From contig CAZPBN010000013.1 of the NCBI GenBank assembly GCA_964584935.1, positions 30,069-94,068 of the forward strand: a stretch of 64,000 nucleotides of DNA, given 5' to 3'. Positions 9,111 through 17,752 of the stretch are shown here, piece after piece; the first letter of the stretch is position 1; every line of letters starts with the position of its first letter. The stretch is from CAZPBN01 sp964584935 (GTDB lineage Bacteria; Acidobacteriota; Aminicenantia; Aminicenantales; Aminicenantaceae). Position numbers and translations under genes: made by a program. The notes beneath the pieces were generated by a model, which searched no databases, was not told the origin of the DNA, and saw only the letters and a program-made list of their open reading frames with translations.

Positions 9111-10271
9111 CTATTGTTTGGCAAGAGGCACCACTTTTTCAGCTGCTTCTTTCATACTACTTGCCGGATGAAAAGCAAGTCCTGACTCTTTTAGTATTTT
9201 CTTGCCAAGGTCAACATTTGTGCCTTCCAGTCGGACAACCATAGGGATATTCAATCCGATTTCCTTTGCTGCATTTACGATTCCATTTGCCACCAGGTCA
9301 CATCTCACTATTCCTCCAAAAATGTTTATCAATGCTGCTTTCACTTCTTTATCAGAAACCAGAATCTTAAATGCATTCTTTACTGCTTCTTCTGAAACAC
9401 CTCCACCCACATCTAAAAAGTTAGCCGGCATTCCCCCTGAATGCATAATGATGTCCATTGTCGCCATAGCCAGCCCGGCTCCATTAACCATGCACCCCAC
9501 ATTTCCATCAAGTTTTATGTAATTGAGATCATATTTTGATGCTTCCACTTCCAGAGGTTCTTCTTCGTTGATGTCCCGCATTTCTTTGATATCCGAATGC
9601 CGTTCAAGGGAATTGTCATCGAAATTCATTTTGGCATCCAGTGCAAGAACATCCCCCTGTTCTGTCACAAGAAGAGGATTGATTTCAGCCAAGGAGGCAT
9701 CGGTTGCCTGAAAAGCATGATAGAGATTGGTTATGAACTGGATTGCCTGCTTTAAAGTGTTTCCCTTTAATCCCAGCTTGAATGCTAAATTTCTTGCCTG
9801 AAAACCAATCAAGCCCGTTGCTGGATTGATATATTCTTTGAATATAAGTTCAGGAGTTTCTGCAGCGACCTTTTCTATTTCAACGCCTCCTTTTGAAGAA
9901 GCCATAATAACAGGAGCTTCTCTGGCTCTGTCTATGACAATTCCCAGGTAAAGCTCTTGAGAAATATCGAGAGCCTCCTCGACGAGAATTTTCCGGACTA
10001 ATTTTCCTTCAGGCCATGTTTGATGAGTTACAATATTCATCCCTAATATTTCTTCTGCTTTTTTCTTTGCCTCATCAGGATTAGCAGCCAGTTTGACTCC
10101 TCCGCCTTTCCCTCGACCTCCGGCATGAATTTGGGCTTTAACCACCACTTTTGGTCCCACTTCCTCGGCAATTTTATAAGCTTGTTCCGGATTCTCAGCC
10201 ATTTCCCCATTGGGAACTTTAACTCCATAATGGCTAAATATTTTTTTTGCTTGATATTCGTGAATTTTCAT
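9111..10271 (-). CDS. sucC: Succinyl-CoA ligase [ADP/GDP-forming], beta subunit
   Basis: The nucleotide-binding ATP-grasp subunit of succinyl-CoA ligase. It is 386 residues, the normal length. It starts MKIHEYQAKKIF, the conserved N-terminus, and includes HAGGRGKGGGVK (nucleotide binding), AEINPLLV (metal binding) and the C-terminal GGIVRCD block. The translation start is preceded by AAGGATAAAATC. About 190 nt separate it from the fumarase gene upstream, so it may also have its own promoter. Confidence 0.97.
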   Translation of the reverse strand: MKIHEYQAKKIFSHYGVKVPNGEMAENPEQAYKIAEEVGPKVVVKAQIHAGGRGKGGGVKLAANPDEAKKKAEEILGMNIVTHQTWPEGKLVRKILVEEALDISQELYLGIVIDRAREAPVIMASSKGGVEIEKVAAETPELIFKEYINPATGLIGFQARNLAFKLGLKGNTLKQAIQFITNLYHAFQATDASLAEINPLLVTEQGDVLALDAKMNFDDNSLERHSDIKEMRDINEEEPLEVEASKYDLNYIKLDGNVGCMVNGAGLAMATMDIIMHSGGMPANFLDVGGGVSEEAVKNAFKILVSDKEVKAALINIFGGIVRCDLVANGIVNAAKEIGLNIPMVVRLEGTNVDLGKKILKESGLAFHPASSMKEAAEKVVPLAKQ

Positions 10272-10461
10272 GATTTTATCCTTAATAAAAAATAGAGAAC
10301 CAAAACCATCTGTTTGGATGACTCAACATCAGCAAAATCTTAAGCATCGATCTTAATTTCCTCTTTAATTGTTCTTAAAGATAATTCACAAAACATTTGA
10401 AATACTTTGCAAGAGAATAATTTTGATTCTTCTAATAGTTATATTTTGTTCGAAGTCTCAT

Positions 10462-11016
10462 TTAAGTTTTTTTATACTTGTTCTTACCTTCTTCATACAG
10501 ATCGCCACCGTACATGTCGTTGATTACTATACAAGGAAAATGTTCAACTTTAACTTTTCTAATAGCTTCTGGTCCTAGTTCAGGATAAGCAATGACTTCC
10601 GCTTCTGCGATGCTTTTAGATATTAAAGCACCAGCTCCTCCAACTGATGCCAGGTATACAGCTTCATATTTCTTCAAAGCTTCTTTGACTTGCTCGCTTC
10701 GGGATCCTTTTCCAATGGTTCCTTTTAAACCGAGGGAATATAACTGAGGGGCATAAGGATCCATTCGATAGCTTGTAGTCGGACCTGCAGAACCGATGGG
10801 ATTCCCGGGACGGGCTGGGGTCGGGCCAACATAATAAATGAATTGTCCTTTGATATCCATAGGGAGCTCTTCTCCTTCTTCCACAAGTTCAATGAGTTTT
10901 TTATGCGCAGAATCTCTCCCTGTATAAAGGAATCCATTGATATAAATATTATCCCCGGCTTTTAATTTGGCTATAACTTCGTCAGATACAGGAGTTTCAA
11001 TAGTGTGTTCAGCCAT
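10462..11016 (-). CDS. Fumarate hydratase class I, beta subunit (C-terminal component)
   Basis: A 184-residue protein matching the beta (C-terminal, swivel) part of iron-sulfur, two-subunit fumarases and L-tartrate dehydratases. It contains GPTPARPGNPIGSAGPTTSYRM and ends with a Tyr/Lys-rich tail. In known enzymes the alpha subunit carries the 4Fe-4S cluster, and the two together convert fumarate to malate. Here the alpha gene is not adjacent: the upstream neighbour, 10 nt away, is mdh. The fumarase role is inferred from the surrounding TCA genes. No Shine-Dalgarno is seen, so translation may be coupled to mdh. Confidence 0.88.
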   Translation of the reverse strand: MAEHTIETPVSDEVIAKLKAGDNIYINGFLYTGRDSAHKKLIELVEEGEELPMDIKGQFIYYVGPTPARPGNPIGSAGPTTSYRMDPYAPQLYSLGLKGTIGKGSRSEQVKEALKKYEAVYLASVGGAGALISKSIAEAEVIAYPELGPEAIRKVKVEHFPCIVINDMYGGDLYEEGKNKYKKT

Positions 11017-11026
11017 TGTTCTATGA

Positions 11027-11953
11027 TCAAAATTTAAGGAGATTTATGACATTGCGAACAGCTTCTTCAGATTTTTTAATTGCCTTTTTTTCTTCGTCAT
11101 TGAGTTCGATTTCGATGATTTCTTCAACCCCGTTTGATCCTAATTTGATAGGGACGCCGAAATAAAGATTATTTATTCCATATTCTCCTTCCAAATAAGC
11201 GGCACAGGGGAGTATCTTTTTTTTGTCTTTGAGGATTGATTCAACCATCTCCACAACGGAAAGAGAGGGAGAATAGTAAGCACTTCCTGTTTTGAGGTAC
11301 TTAACGATTTCTCCTCCTCCACCTCTTGTTCTTTGAACGATAGCTTCGATTCTATCTTCTTTAAGAAAATGAGAAATGGGGATACCGGATATTGTGGTGT
11401 ATCGGGTGATAGGGACCATTGTGTCACCATGTCCTCCCAGAACAAGAGCCTGAATATTTTCAACAGAAGTGTTTAATTCCATTGCGACGAATGATTTGTA
11501 TCGGGTTGTATCCAAAATTCCTGCCATTCCGAAAACTCTATTTTTGGGGAAACCACTGATCCTATACGCCGTGTAAGCCATTGCATCCAGGGGATTACAC
11601 ACCACTAAAATAATAGAATTGGGGGAATAATTGACGATTTCCTCGGTGACAGATTTGACTATTTTAAAATTTGTTCCCACCAGTTCGTCCCTGCTCATAC
11701 CCGGTTTCCTTGGAATTCCGGCAGTGATAACCACAATATCTGAATTTGCCGTATCAGCATAACTGTTGGTTCCGATTATTTTTGAATCGTATTTTCCAAC
11801 AGGCCCGCCTTCAAGCATGTCCAGACCTTTTCCGATAGGCATGTCTTCAATGATATCAAGTAGAACGACATCAGCTAATTCCTTTTCGGCAATTTTAAAA
11901 GCCGTGACTTCTCCGACATGACCAGCTCCAATGACTGATACTTTTTTTCTCAT
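11027..11953 (-). CDS. mdh: Malate dehydrogenase (LDH-like type)
   Basis: Oxidises malate to oxaloacetate with NAD. It is 308 residues, of the lactate-dehydrogenase-like MDH type. The nucleotide fold GAGHVGE is followed by an acidic residue at the end of the second strand (LLDI), which favours NAD over NADP. Substrate-loop RKPGMSRDEL carries the Arg pair typical of MDH, and catalytic His is in GGHGDTMVP. The ATG at 11953 follows GGAGGTATTATA. It is co-oriented with icd upstream and overlaps no gene; 10 nt separate it from the fumarase beta gene. Confidence 0.95.
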   Translation of the reverse strand: MRKKVSVIGAGHVGEVTAFKIAEKELADVVLLDIIEDMPIGKGLDMLEGGPVGKYDSKIIGTNSYADTANSDIVVITAGIPRKPGMSRDELVGTNFKIVKSVTEEIVNYSPNSIILVVCNPLDAMAYTAYRISGFPKNRVFGMAGILDTTRYKSFVAMELNTSVENIQALVLGGHGDTMVPITRYTTISGIPISHFLKEDRIEAIVQRTRGGGGEIVKYLKTGSAYYSPSLSVVEMVESILKDKKKILPCAAYLEGEYGINNLYFGVPIKLGSNGVEEIIEIELNDEEKKAIKKSEEAVRNVINLLKF

Positions 11954-12018
11954 TATAATACCTCCATATATGATAATTGTATGATTATGATAAACTCATT
12001 TTATTATTTATACCTTTT

Positions 12019-13221
12019 TTATGAACTTTGTTCTGTCATCTTTTTCCAATCATTTTTCAAGCTGGGCGAGTTCAGTTTGTCCATCAGGTAATTGGCGTAC
12101 TGTTCTCCGGTAGCTCCGTTGGGGCGTCCGGTGATCACATATTTTTTTTCATATCCGCATAGATCGAGCGCCATTTCAAGATTTTTGGCTCTTTCCGGAT
12201 AACCGATGTGATCAATAAGCATTGAAGCTGCTCTTATCATACTGCAAGGATCGGCATATTTAGCTCTTCCTTCTTTCACCATCCGTGGAGCAGATCCATG
12301 AATGGCTTCAAACATGGCGTATTGTTTGCCAATGTTGGCACTTCCTGCTGTCCCTACTCCTCCTTGAAATTCAGCGGCTTCATCTGTAAGAATATCTCCA
12401 TACAGATTTGGAAGAACTAAAACTTTGAACTGAGTCCTTCTTTTTGGATCAACTAATTTGGCGGTCATAATATCAATATACCAGTCATCACATTCAATAT
12501 CAGGATATTCCTTTGCAATTTTATATCCTATGTCTAGAAACTTCCCGTCGGAAGTTTTGACCACATTTGCTTTGGTAACGATGGTGACCTTATTTATATT
12601 GTTTTTCTTTGCATATTCGAAGGCTAGTCTTATAATTCTTTCCGCTCCCTGAGAGGTTATGACTTTAAAGTCGAAGGCAAGGTCATCGGTCACATTGATG
12701 CCTTTACTTCCCATTATATAAGCGCCTTCTGTGTTTTCCCGGAAAAACATCCAATCTATTCCTTGTTCCGGAACTTTAACCGGTCTCACATTAGCAAACA
12801 AATCCAGATAACGGCGCATTGATACATTACAGCTTTCAATGTTTGGCCAGGGGTCTCCTTTTCGAGGAGTGGTGGTTGGCCCCTTTAAAGTGACATGGCA
12901 TTTTTTAATTTCGGCAAGGACATCATCCGGGATTGATTTATTCTGTTCCGCCCGATTTTCAATGGTCAGACCTTCAATGTTGCGGATCTCGATTTTACCA
13001 TTACTGATTTCTTCGGAAAGAATAAATTCCAAAATGCGTCGGGACTCTGCGGCAATATAAGGTCCGATTCCGTCTCCGCCAATAATTCCAACTATGACCG
13101 GTTTTAATTTAGAATAATCAATCCAGTCCTCAGCTTTCTTTAGGGCTTCCACCCGTTCTAGTTGTTCTGTAACGATCTGCCTAAAATATTCTTTTGACTT
13201 TTCGATAGCTTTTGTATCCAT
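12019..13221 (-). CDS. icd: Isocitrate dehydrogenase
   Basis: Oxidative decarboxylation of isocitrate to 2-oxoglutarate. The 400-residue protein belongs to the isocitrate/isopropylmalate dehydrogenase family: GGDGIGP near residue 50, the substrate-Arg region SMRRYLDLFANVRPV, FRENTEGAY, and the metal-binding Asp block NLYGDILTDEAAEFQGG. After EAIHGSAP come Arg-Met, where NADP enzymes usually have Lys-Tyr and NAD enzymes Asp-Ile, so cofactor choice is uncertain. It is first in the minus-strand TCA set, divergent from acnB, whose product makes its substrate. Confidence 0.93.
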   Translation of the reverse strand: MDTKAIEKSKEYFRQIVTEQLERVEALKKAEDWIDYSKLKPVIVGIIGGDGIGPYIAAESRRILEFILSEEISNGKIEIRNIEGLTIENRAEQNKSIPDDVLAEIKKCHVTLKGPTTTPRKGDPWPNIESCNVSMRRYLDLFANVRPVKVPEQGIDWMFFRENTEGAYIMGSKGINVTDDLAFDFKVITSQGAERIIRLAFEYAKKNNINKVTIVTKANVVKTSDGKFLDIGYKIAKEYPDIECDDWYIDIMTAKLVDPKRRTQFKVLVLPNLYGDILTDEAAEFQGGVGTAGSANIGKQYAMFEAIHGSAPRMVKEGRAKYADPCSMIRAASMLIDHIGYPERAKNLEMALDLCGYEKKYVITGRPNGATGEQYANYLMDKLNSPSLKNDWKKMTEQSS

Positions 13222-13267
13222 TATTAATACTCCCTTATTTTATGAAAATTTATTATCAAAAAAAAAT

Positions 13268-13294
13268 ATTATAATTTTTTTGAATCAAAATCAA
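13268..13294 (-). promoter_or_regulatory. Possible promoter for the icd-mdh-fum-suc cluster
   Basis: On the minus strand TATAAT (plus 13268-13273) is preceded by TTGATT about 15 nt upstream, within the 150-nt divergent gap between icd and acnB. The surrounding sequence is very AT-rich, so chance matches are likely. Confidence 0.35.
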
Positions 13295-13393
13295 ATCATT
13301 TCTATCTCTAGGAGCTTTGTCTTGAGGTTGTCCAATAATTGTGAAACAATAATAAAAATATGGTTATAAAAATTAATGAAGGGAGAACACGCA

Positions 13394-15931
13394 ATGTTCG
13401 AATCATATTTTGAAAAAAAGAAAAAAAGAACGGAAATGGGGATACCGCCTCTTCCTTTGAATCCCGAAGAAACAAAAGAATTATGCCGAATCCTTGAGAA
13501 TATCGATGAAAAAGAAAAAAATATTTATTTAGACATTTTTAAAAACAGAATTATGCCTGGTGTGGATCCTTCGGCAAAAATAAAAGCGGAATGGCTTTCG
13601 AATATAATAGAAGGAAAAACAACCTCTACAGCTGTCTCTAAAAAGGATGCTGTTTGTATTCTAGGGACTATGCTGGGAGGATATAATATCGATCCATTGT
13701 TTCAGTGCCTTGAAGATTCCCAGTTGGCCCAAGAAGCTGTCAAAGCTCTTGAACACATCATCCTGGTTTATAATCGTTTTGATGTTATCAGGGATATGGC
13801 AAAGGCAAATGCCTATGCCCGAGAAGTTCTTTCTGCTTGGGCAAATGGAAATTGGTTTTTGAATAAACCGGAATTACCGGAACAATTAACCCTGAAGATT
13901 GTTAAAATCGATGGAGAAATAAACACCGATGATTTATCCCCTGCCAAACATGCCTGGAGCAGGCCGGATATACCTCTTCATGCCCTCTCCATGGGAGAAA
14001 GCCGGTTTCCAGAGGGGATAGAGACCATAAAAGAATACAGGGAACAAAATGTTCAAGTCGCCTTTGTTGCGGATGTTCTGGGAACCGGATCTTCCAGAAA
14101 ATCGGCTGCCAATTCTTTAATGTGGCACATCGGAAAAGATATTCCCTACTTTCCGAATAAGCGAAGGGGAGGAGTGGTGATAGCCGGAATTATTGCTCCC
14201 ATCTTTTTCAATACCTGGGAAGATTCGGGAGGACTGCCGATCTTGAGTGATGTTACCAAATTGAAAACAGGTGATATTATACATCTCAATTTGAAATCAG
14301 CGGCTATATTCAATGAGGGTGGGGAAAAAATATCTGATTTTGTTTTGAGTCCGGAAACAATACTTGATGAATTTAGTGCCGGAGGACGTTTGAATTTAAT
14401 AATTGGAAGATCCCTGACCGAGAAAGCCCGTACTGAATTAAAAATGTCTCCATCAACCGTCTTTAAAAGAATCGAAAAACCTATTCCCGATGAAAAAGAG
14501 GGGTTTTCTCTGGGGCAAAAAATTGCAGGTCAAGCTTGTGGAACCAGAGGTGTTCTTCCTGGTAGTTCGTGCGAACCTAAAATGTCCACTGTCGGTTCTC
14601 AGGATACGACAGGACCGATGACAGCGGATGAATTGAAAGAACTGGCATGTTTGGAATTCAATTGTGATCTATTTATGCAGTCATTCTGCCATACCGCAGC
14701 TTATCCTAACAGCACAGATGTTCAGATGCATCAAACACTGGCTCAATTTATAAGGGAGAGAAAGGGAGTTGTTTTAAAACCCGGTGATGGAGTGATTCAT
14801 TCCTGGATCAACCGGTTGATCATGCCGGATAAAATGGGGACAGGAGGAGATTCGCACACCCGTTTCCCCATAGGTTTGAGCTTTCCTGCCGGTTCGGGTT
14901 TAGTGGCGTTTGCTGGAGCTCTTGGTTTTATGCCTCTGGACATGCCGGAATCAGTGCTTGTTCAATTCAAGGGAAATTTAAACAAAGGCATCACTATCAG
15001 AGATGTTGTCAATTCTATACCTTATTTTGCAATTAAGAAGGGATTATTGACTGTGGAAAAACAAGATAAAAAAAATGTATTCAACGGACGATTGATAGAG
15101 ATGGAAGGATTGCCTGAATTATCAGTGGAACAGGCCTTTGAATTGACCGATGCCACGGCAGAGCGTTCAGCTGCCGGTGGAACTATTGCTCTATCTGAAA
15201 ATACAATTTCAAATTATGTGAGGAGCAATATATTCCTAATGAAAAAATTGATCAATGACGGATATCAAAACGCGGAAGTTCTTGAGAAAAGAATTGAAGA
15301 GTGTGAACAGTGGCTCAAAAATCCTGTTCTTTTAAAAAGGGATAACAATGCAAGATTTGCCGCAGAATTGGAAATAGACCTCGATGAAATCAAAGAGCCC
15401 ATTGTGGCTTGCCCTAATGATCCGGATGATGTGAAATTACTTTCAGATGTTTCTGGAGAAAAAATTGATGAGATATTTATTGGTTCCTGTATGACCAACA
15501 TTGGACATTTCAGAGCTGTCGGTGAGATATTTGAAGGGCAAAAACACCTGGATACCAGAGTGTGGATTACTCCTCCCACAAAAATGGATAGAGCTCAATT
15601 AAGGAGAGAAGGTTATTACTCTGTTTATTCTTCTATAGGGGCTCGCACAGAAATACCGGGTTGCTCTTTGTGTATGGGAAACCAAGCCCGAGTTCGCCCG
15701 AGTTCAACCATTATTTCTACCTCGACGCGCAACTTTGATAATCGAATGGGAGATAATGCCAGAGTCTATCTTGGTTCTGCTGAACTGGCAGCCATAGCCG
15801 CAATATCAGGAACACTCCCGGAGCCTGACAAATACTTTTTAATAATGAAAGAGAAAATTCTTCCCAAAGAGAAAGAAATATATACGTATCTCCGTTTTGA
15901 CTTAATGGAAAATATGGAATTCGATTACTAG
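13394..15931 (+). CDS. acnB: Bifunctional aconitate hydratase 2 / 2-methylisocitrate dehydratase
   Basis: Isomerises citrate to isocitrate using a 4Fe-4S cluster. It is 845 residues from the ATG at 13394, which has GGGAG upstream; an ATG at 13376 is in frame but lacks a ribosome site. The order is that of AcnB: an N-terminal HEAT-like domain, then the swivel domain (GTGSSRKSAANSL), then the three cluster domains. Cluster cysteines are seen in GSCMTN and CSLCMGNQ. It is divergent from icd, so isocitrate made here feeds the neighbouring gene product. AcnB proteins can also bind mRNA when the cluster is lost; nothing here tests that. Confidence 0.95.
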   Translation: MFESYFEKKKKRTEMGIPPLPLNPEETKELCRILENIDEKEKNIYLDIFKNRIMPGVDPSAKIKAEWLSNIIEGKTTSTAVSKKDAVCILGTMLGGYNIDPLFQCLEDSQLAQEAVKALEHIILVYNRFDVIRDMAKANAYAREVLSAWANGNWFLNKPELPEQLTLKIVKIDGEINTDDLSPAKHAWSRPDIPLHALSMGESRFPEGIETIKEYREQNVQVAFVADVLGTGSSRKSAANSLMWHIGKDIPYFPNKRRGGVVIAGIIAPIFFNTWEDSGGLPILSDVTKLKTGDIIHLNLKSAAIFNEGGEKISDFVLSPETILDEFSAGGRLNLIIGRSLTEKARTELKMSPSTVFKRIEKPIPDEKEGFSLGQKIAGQACGTRGVLPGSSCEPKMSTVGSQDTTGPMTADELKELACLEFNCDLFMQSFCHTAAYPNSTDVQMHQTLAQFIRERKGVVLKPGDGVIHSWINRLIMPDKMGTGGDSHTRFPIGLSFPAGSGLVAFAGALGFMPLDMPESVLVQFKGNLNKGITIRDVVNSIPYFAIKKGLLTVEKQDKKNVFNGRLIEMEGLPELSVEQAFELTDATAERSAAGGTIALSENTISNYVRSNIFLMKKLINDGYQNAEVLEKRIEECEQWLKNPVLLKRDNNARFAAELEIDLDEIKEPIVACPNDPDDVKLLSDVSGEKIDEIFIGSCMTNIGHFRAVGEIFEGQKHLDTRVWITPPTKMDRAQLRREGYYSVYSSIGARTEIPGCSLCMGNQARVRPSSTIISTSTRNFDNRMGDNARVYLGSAELAAIAAISGTLPEPDKYFLIMKEKILPKEKEIYTYLRFDLMENMEFDY

Positions 15932-15984
15932 AAATCAGAAAATGGAAAATAGAAAATGGAAAATGGAAAATAGGAGGCAGAGGA

Positions 15985-16226
15985 ATTGTAAGACGTGAGA
16001 CGTGAGATGAAAATATGCAATACCGTGAGACGTCAGACGTAAGACGTGAGACGTAAGATGTAAGATGAAAATATGCAATATGGTGAGACGTGAGATGTAA
16101 GATGTAAGATGAAAATATGCAATACCGTGAGATGTAAGATGTAAGATGTAAGATGAAAATATGCAATACCGTGAGACGTGAGATGAAAAAAATGCAATAT
16201 GGTGAGACGTCAGATGTGAATATTAA
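15985..16226 (+). repeat. Nested heptamer / 16-nt spacer array (composite repeat, copy A, left part)
   Basis: Runs of two to six degenerate heptamers GTRAGAY (GTGAGAC, GTAAGAT, GTCAGAC) alternate with the constant block GAAAATATGCAATACC or its TATG variant. Five such blocks are visible, the last one slightly altered. It ends at GTGAATATTAAAAAA. A long minus-strand frame crosses it but is only the translation of the repeat. It fills the gap between acnB and the SDR gene. Confidence 0.85.
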
Positions 16227-16232
16227 AAAATA

Positions 16233-16250
16233 GTGGGACTGGTCCCCGAC
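16233..16250 (+). repeat. GGGACTGGTCCC-type palindrome
   Basis: GGGACTGGTCCCC is an imperfect palindrome placed between the heptamer array and the nonamer array. Versions of the same short word occur at the matching place in the repeats near 17.57-17.66 kb and 31.2 kb. Confidence 0.55.
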
Positions 16251-16252
16251 AT

Positions 16253-16341
16253 ATCCAAATAGACTAAACAGACCAAATAGACTAAACAGACTAAATAGAC
16301 TAGAAGGACGAAACAGACCAAAAAGACTAAATAGACTAAAG
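16253..16341 (+). repeat. Degenerate 9-bp tandem array (composite repeat, copy A, right part)
   Basis: About nine units of a 9-bp repeat with consensus TAGACTAAA (variants CAGACCAAA, AAGACTAAA, AGGACGAAA). The period is strict while the sequence varies, as in an old minisatellite. A purine-rich stretch follows, up to the SDR start. Confidence 0.85.
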
Positions 16342-16425
16342 TCGTCAGAGTTAAAAATAGAGAATGAAAAATGAAAAAAGAAAGAAAAGAAAGAAAAGGA
16401 ATAAAAGGGAAAGAGGGAAAAAATA

Positions 16426-17187
16426 ATGGAAAAACTTATTGATCTTGAAGGAAGGAAAACTTTGATAACCGGAGGATCTAGGGGAATAGGAAGAGCAACT
16501 GCTCTCTTATTTGCCAAAGCCGGAAGTGATATAGCCATCACTTATTCCCTGAGAAAAAACGCTGCTGAAACAGTCAAGAAGCAAATTGCACAAATCGGCA
16601 GGGAATGTTTGATATTTGAGTCAGATATATCCCAGGTGAAGGAAGTTAAAAAGACTGTAAAAGAAGTGATAGATCAATGGGAACACATTGATATCTTGGT
16701 GAACAATGCCGGTATTTGGACTTATGGAGAAATGGGAAAAATGGAGGAGAGAATTTGGGAAGTAACCATGGAAATAAATTGTGATGGAGTTTTTTATATG
16801 TGCAATTCTGTTATTCCTCATATGAAGAAAATAAAGCGCGGCTGGATCATTAATGTTGCTTCCACTGCAGCAGTAAGAGGAGAAGCATTCCATTCCCATT
16901 ATGCAGCTAGTAAAGGAGCCATTGTTTCCTTGACCAAATCCCTTGCTGTGGAGTTATCCCCATATAATATTAGAGTGAACTGTGTGGCTCCGGGATGGGT
17001 TGATACGGATATGTGTTATGAAGTGTTTAAGGATAAGCAATTTCTAGAGAAAACGAGACAAAGTATTCCTTTGAAAAGGATTCCTCCTCCCGAAGATATT
17101 GCGGGACCTATCTTGTTTCTTGCTTCTGATCTTGCCCGGCATATCACAGGTGAAGTTTTGAATGTTAATGGAGGATCTGTGTTGTGA
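16426..17187 (+). CDS. SDR-family NAD(P)-dependent oxidoreductase, FabG-like
   Basis: A 253-residue classical short-chain dehydrogenase/reductase. The cofactor motif TGGSRGIGRA is near the N-terminus, NNAG is the structural motif, catalytic Ser is in NVASTA and the catalytic YxxxK in YAASKGA. The C-terminal VNGGSVL is typical of FabG-like members. The substrate is unknown: it could reduce 3-oxoacyl-ACP, but no other fatty-acid synthesis gene is nearby. The gene sits between two direct copies of the composite repeat, with a purine-rich leader containing GGGAAAGAGGG. Confidence 0.9.
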   Translation: MEKLIDLEGRKTLITGGSRGIGRATALLFAKAGSDIAITYSLRKNAAETVKKQIAQIGRECLIFESDISQVKEVKKTVKEVIDQWEHIDILVNNAGIWTYGEMGKMEERIWEVTMEINCDGVFYMCNSVIPHMKKIKRGWIINVASTAAVRGEAFHSHYAASKGAIVSLTKSLAVELSPYNIRVNCVAPGWVDTDMCYEVFKDKQFLEKTRQSIPLKRIPPPEDIAGPILFLASDLARHITGEVLNVNGGSVL

Positions 17188-17247
17188 TCTCAAAATGACT
17201 TGAAGAATTTATTTAGTTTTGGTAATTTAAAGAGCAAGGAGGTCCAA

Positions 17248-17505
17248 ATGGAGGAGAAAATTGGAACGATCACTCATTATTTTTCAAAAATTGATGTCTG
17301 TGTTCTTGAAATCTCTTCTGGTTCCATCAATGTAGGTGATACGATTCATATAAAAGGACACACAAGCGATTTTTATCAAAAAATAGAATCAATGGAAGTT
17401 GATCATAATCCTGTTGAAACAGCCAAAGCCGGAGATTCTGTAGGACTCAAAGTGGAAAATCCGGTTAGAGAAAATGATGACGTTTTTAAGGTGACCGAAG
17501 AATGA
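17248..17505 (+). CDS. Small translation-factor domain II-like protein
   Basis: An 85-residue protein resembling domain II of EF-Tu/IF2-type factors: INVGDTIHIKGHTSDF, then AKAGDSVGLKVE, a beta-barrel pattern. It has no GTPase domain. Such stand-alone proteins are widespread and often annotated as translation elongation factor-like, without known function. The ATG at 17248 follows AAGGAGG; an upstream in-frame start at 17200 has no such site. It lies 60 nt after the SDR gene and is probably in the same transcript. Confidence 0.8.
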   Translation: MEEKIGTITHYFSKIDVCVLEISSGSINVGDTIHIKGHTSDFYQKIESMEVDHNPVETAKAGDSVGLKVENPVRENDDVFKVTEE

Positions 17506-17507
17506 TA

Positions 17508-17665
17508 AAATCGTAAGACGTTAGACGTAATGAATCGTAAGACGTTAGACATAAGCTGTGAATATTAGAAATGTATGGACTTGTTCCAGAACAGACTAAA
17601 TGGATAAAATAGACCAAAAGACTTATAGACAAAAATGTAGGGGCCGGTCCCCAAACAGACCGCAT
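17508..17665 (+). repeat. Composite repeat, copy B
   Basis: A shorter copy with the same part order as copy A: heptamers (GTAAGAC GTTAGAC, twice) at 17512-17551, GTGAATATTAGAAA, a GGACTTGTTCC-like word, nonamer-like units with AGACTAAA and AGACCAAA (about 17590-17640), then GGCCGGTCCCC. It is in the same orientation as copy A, so the two are direct repeats flanking the SDR and domain II-like genes. Confidence 0.75.
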
Positions 17666-17752
17666 AAGTGAGATATGAAAAGAGAATCTATATGGCAACA
17701 AACAAATTCAATATAACAATTATGAACACGATTAGAGAGAGGACTTGATTCT

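Noticed and set aside
15985..16341. CRISPR array
   Set aside because: Repeats are 7 or 9 bp in direct contact; the 16-nt blocks are constant, not unique spacers, and no cas gene is present.
15717..16541. A 274-codon minus-strand frame rich in Ser, Phe and Leu
   Set aside because: It covers the end of acnB and the repeat arrays, and its Phe/Leu-Ser periodicity is only the translated 9-bp and heptamer repeats.
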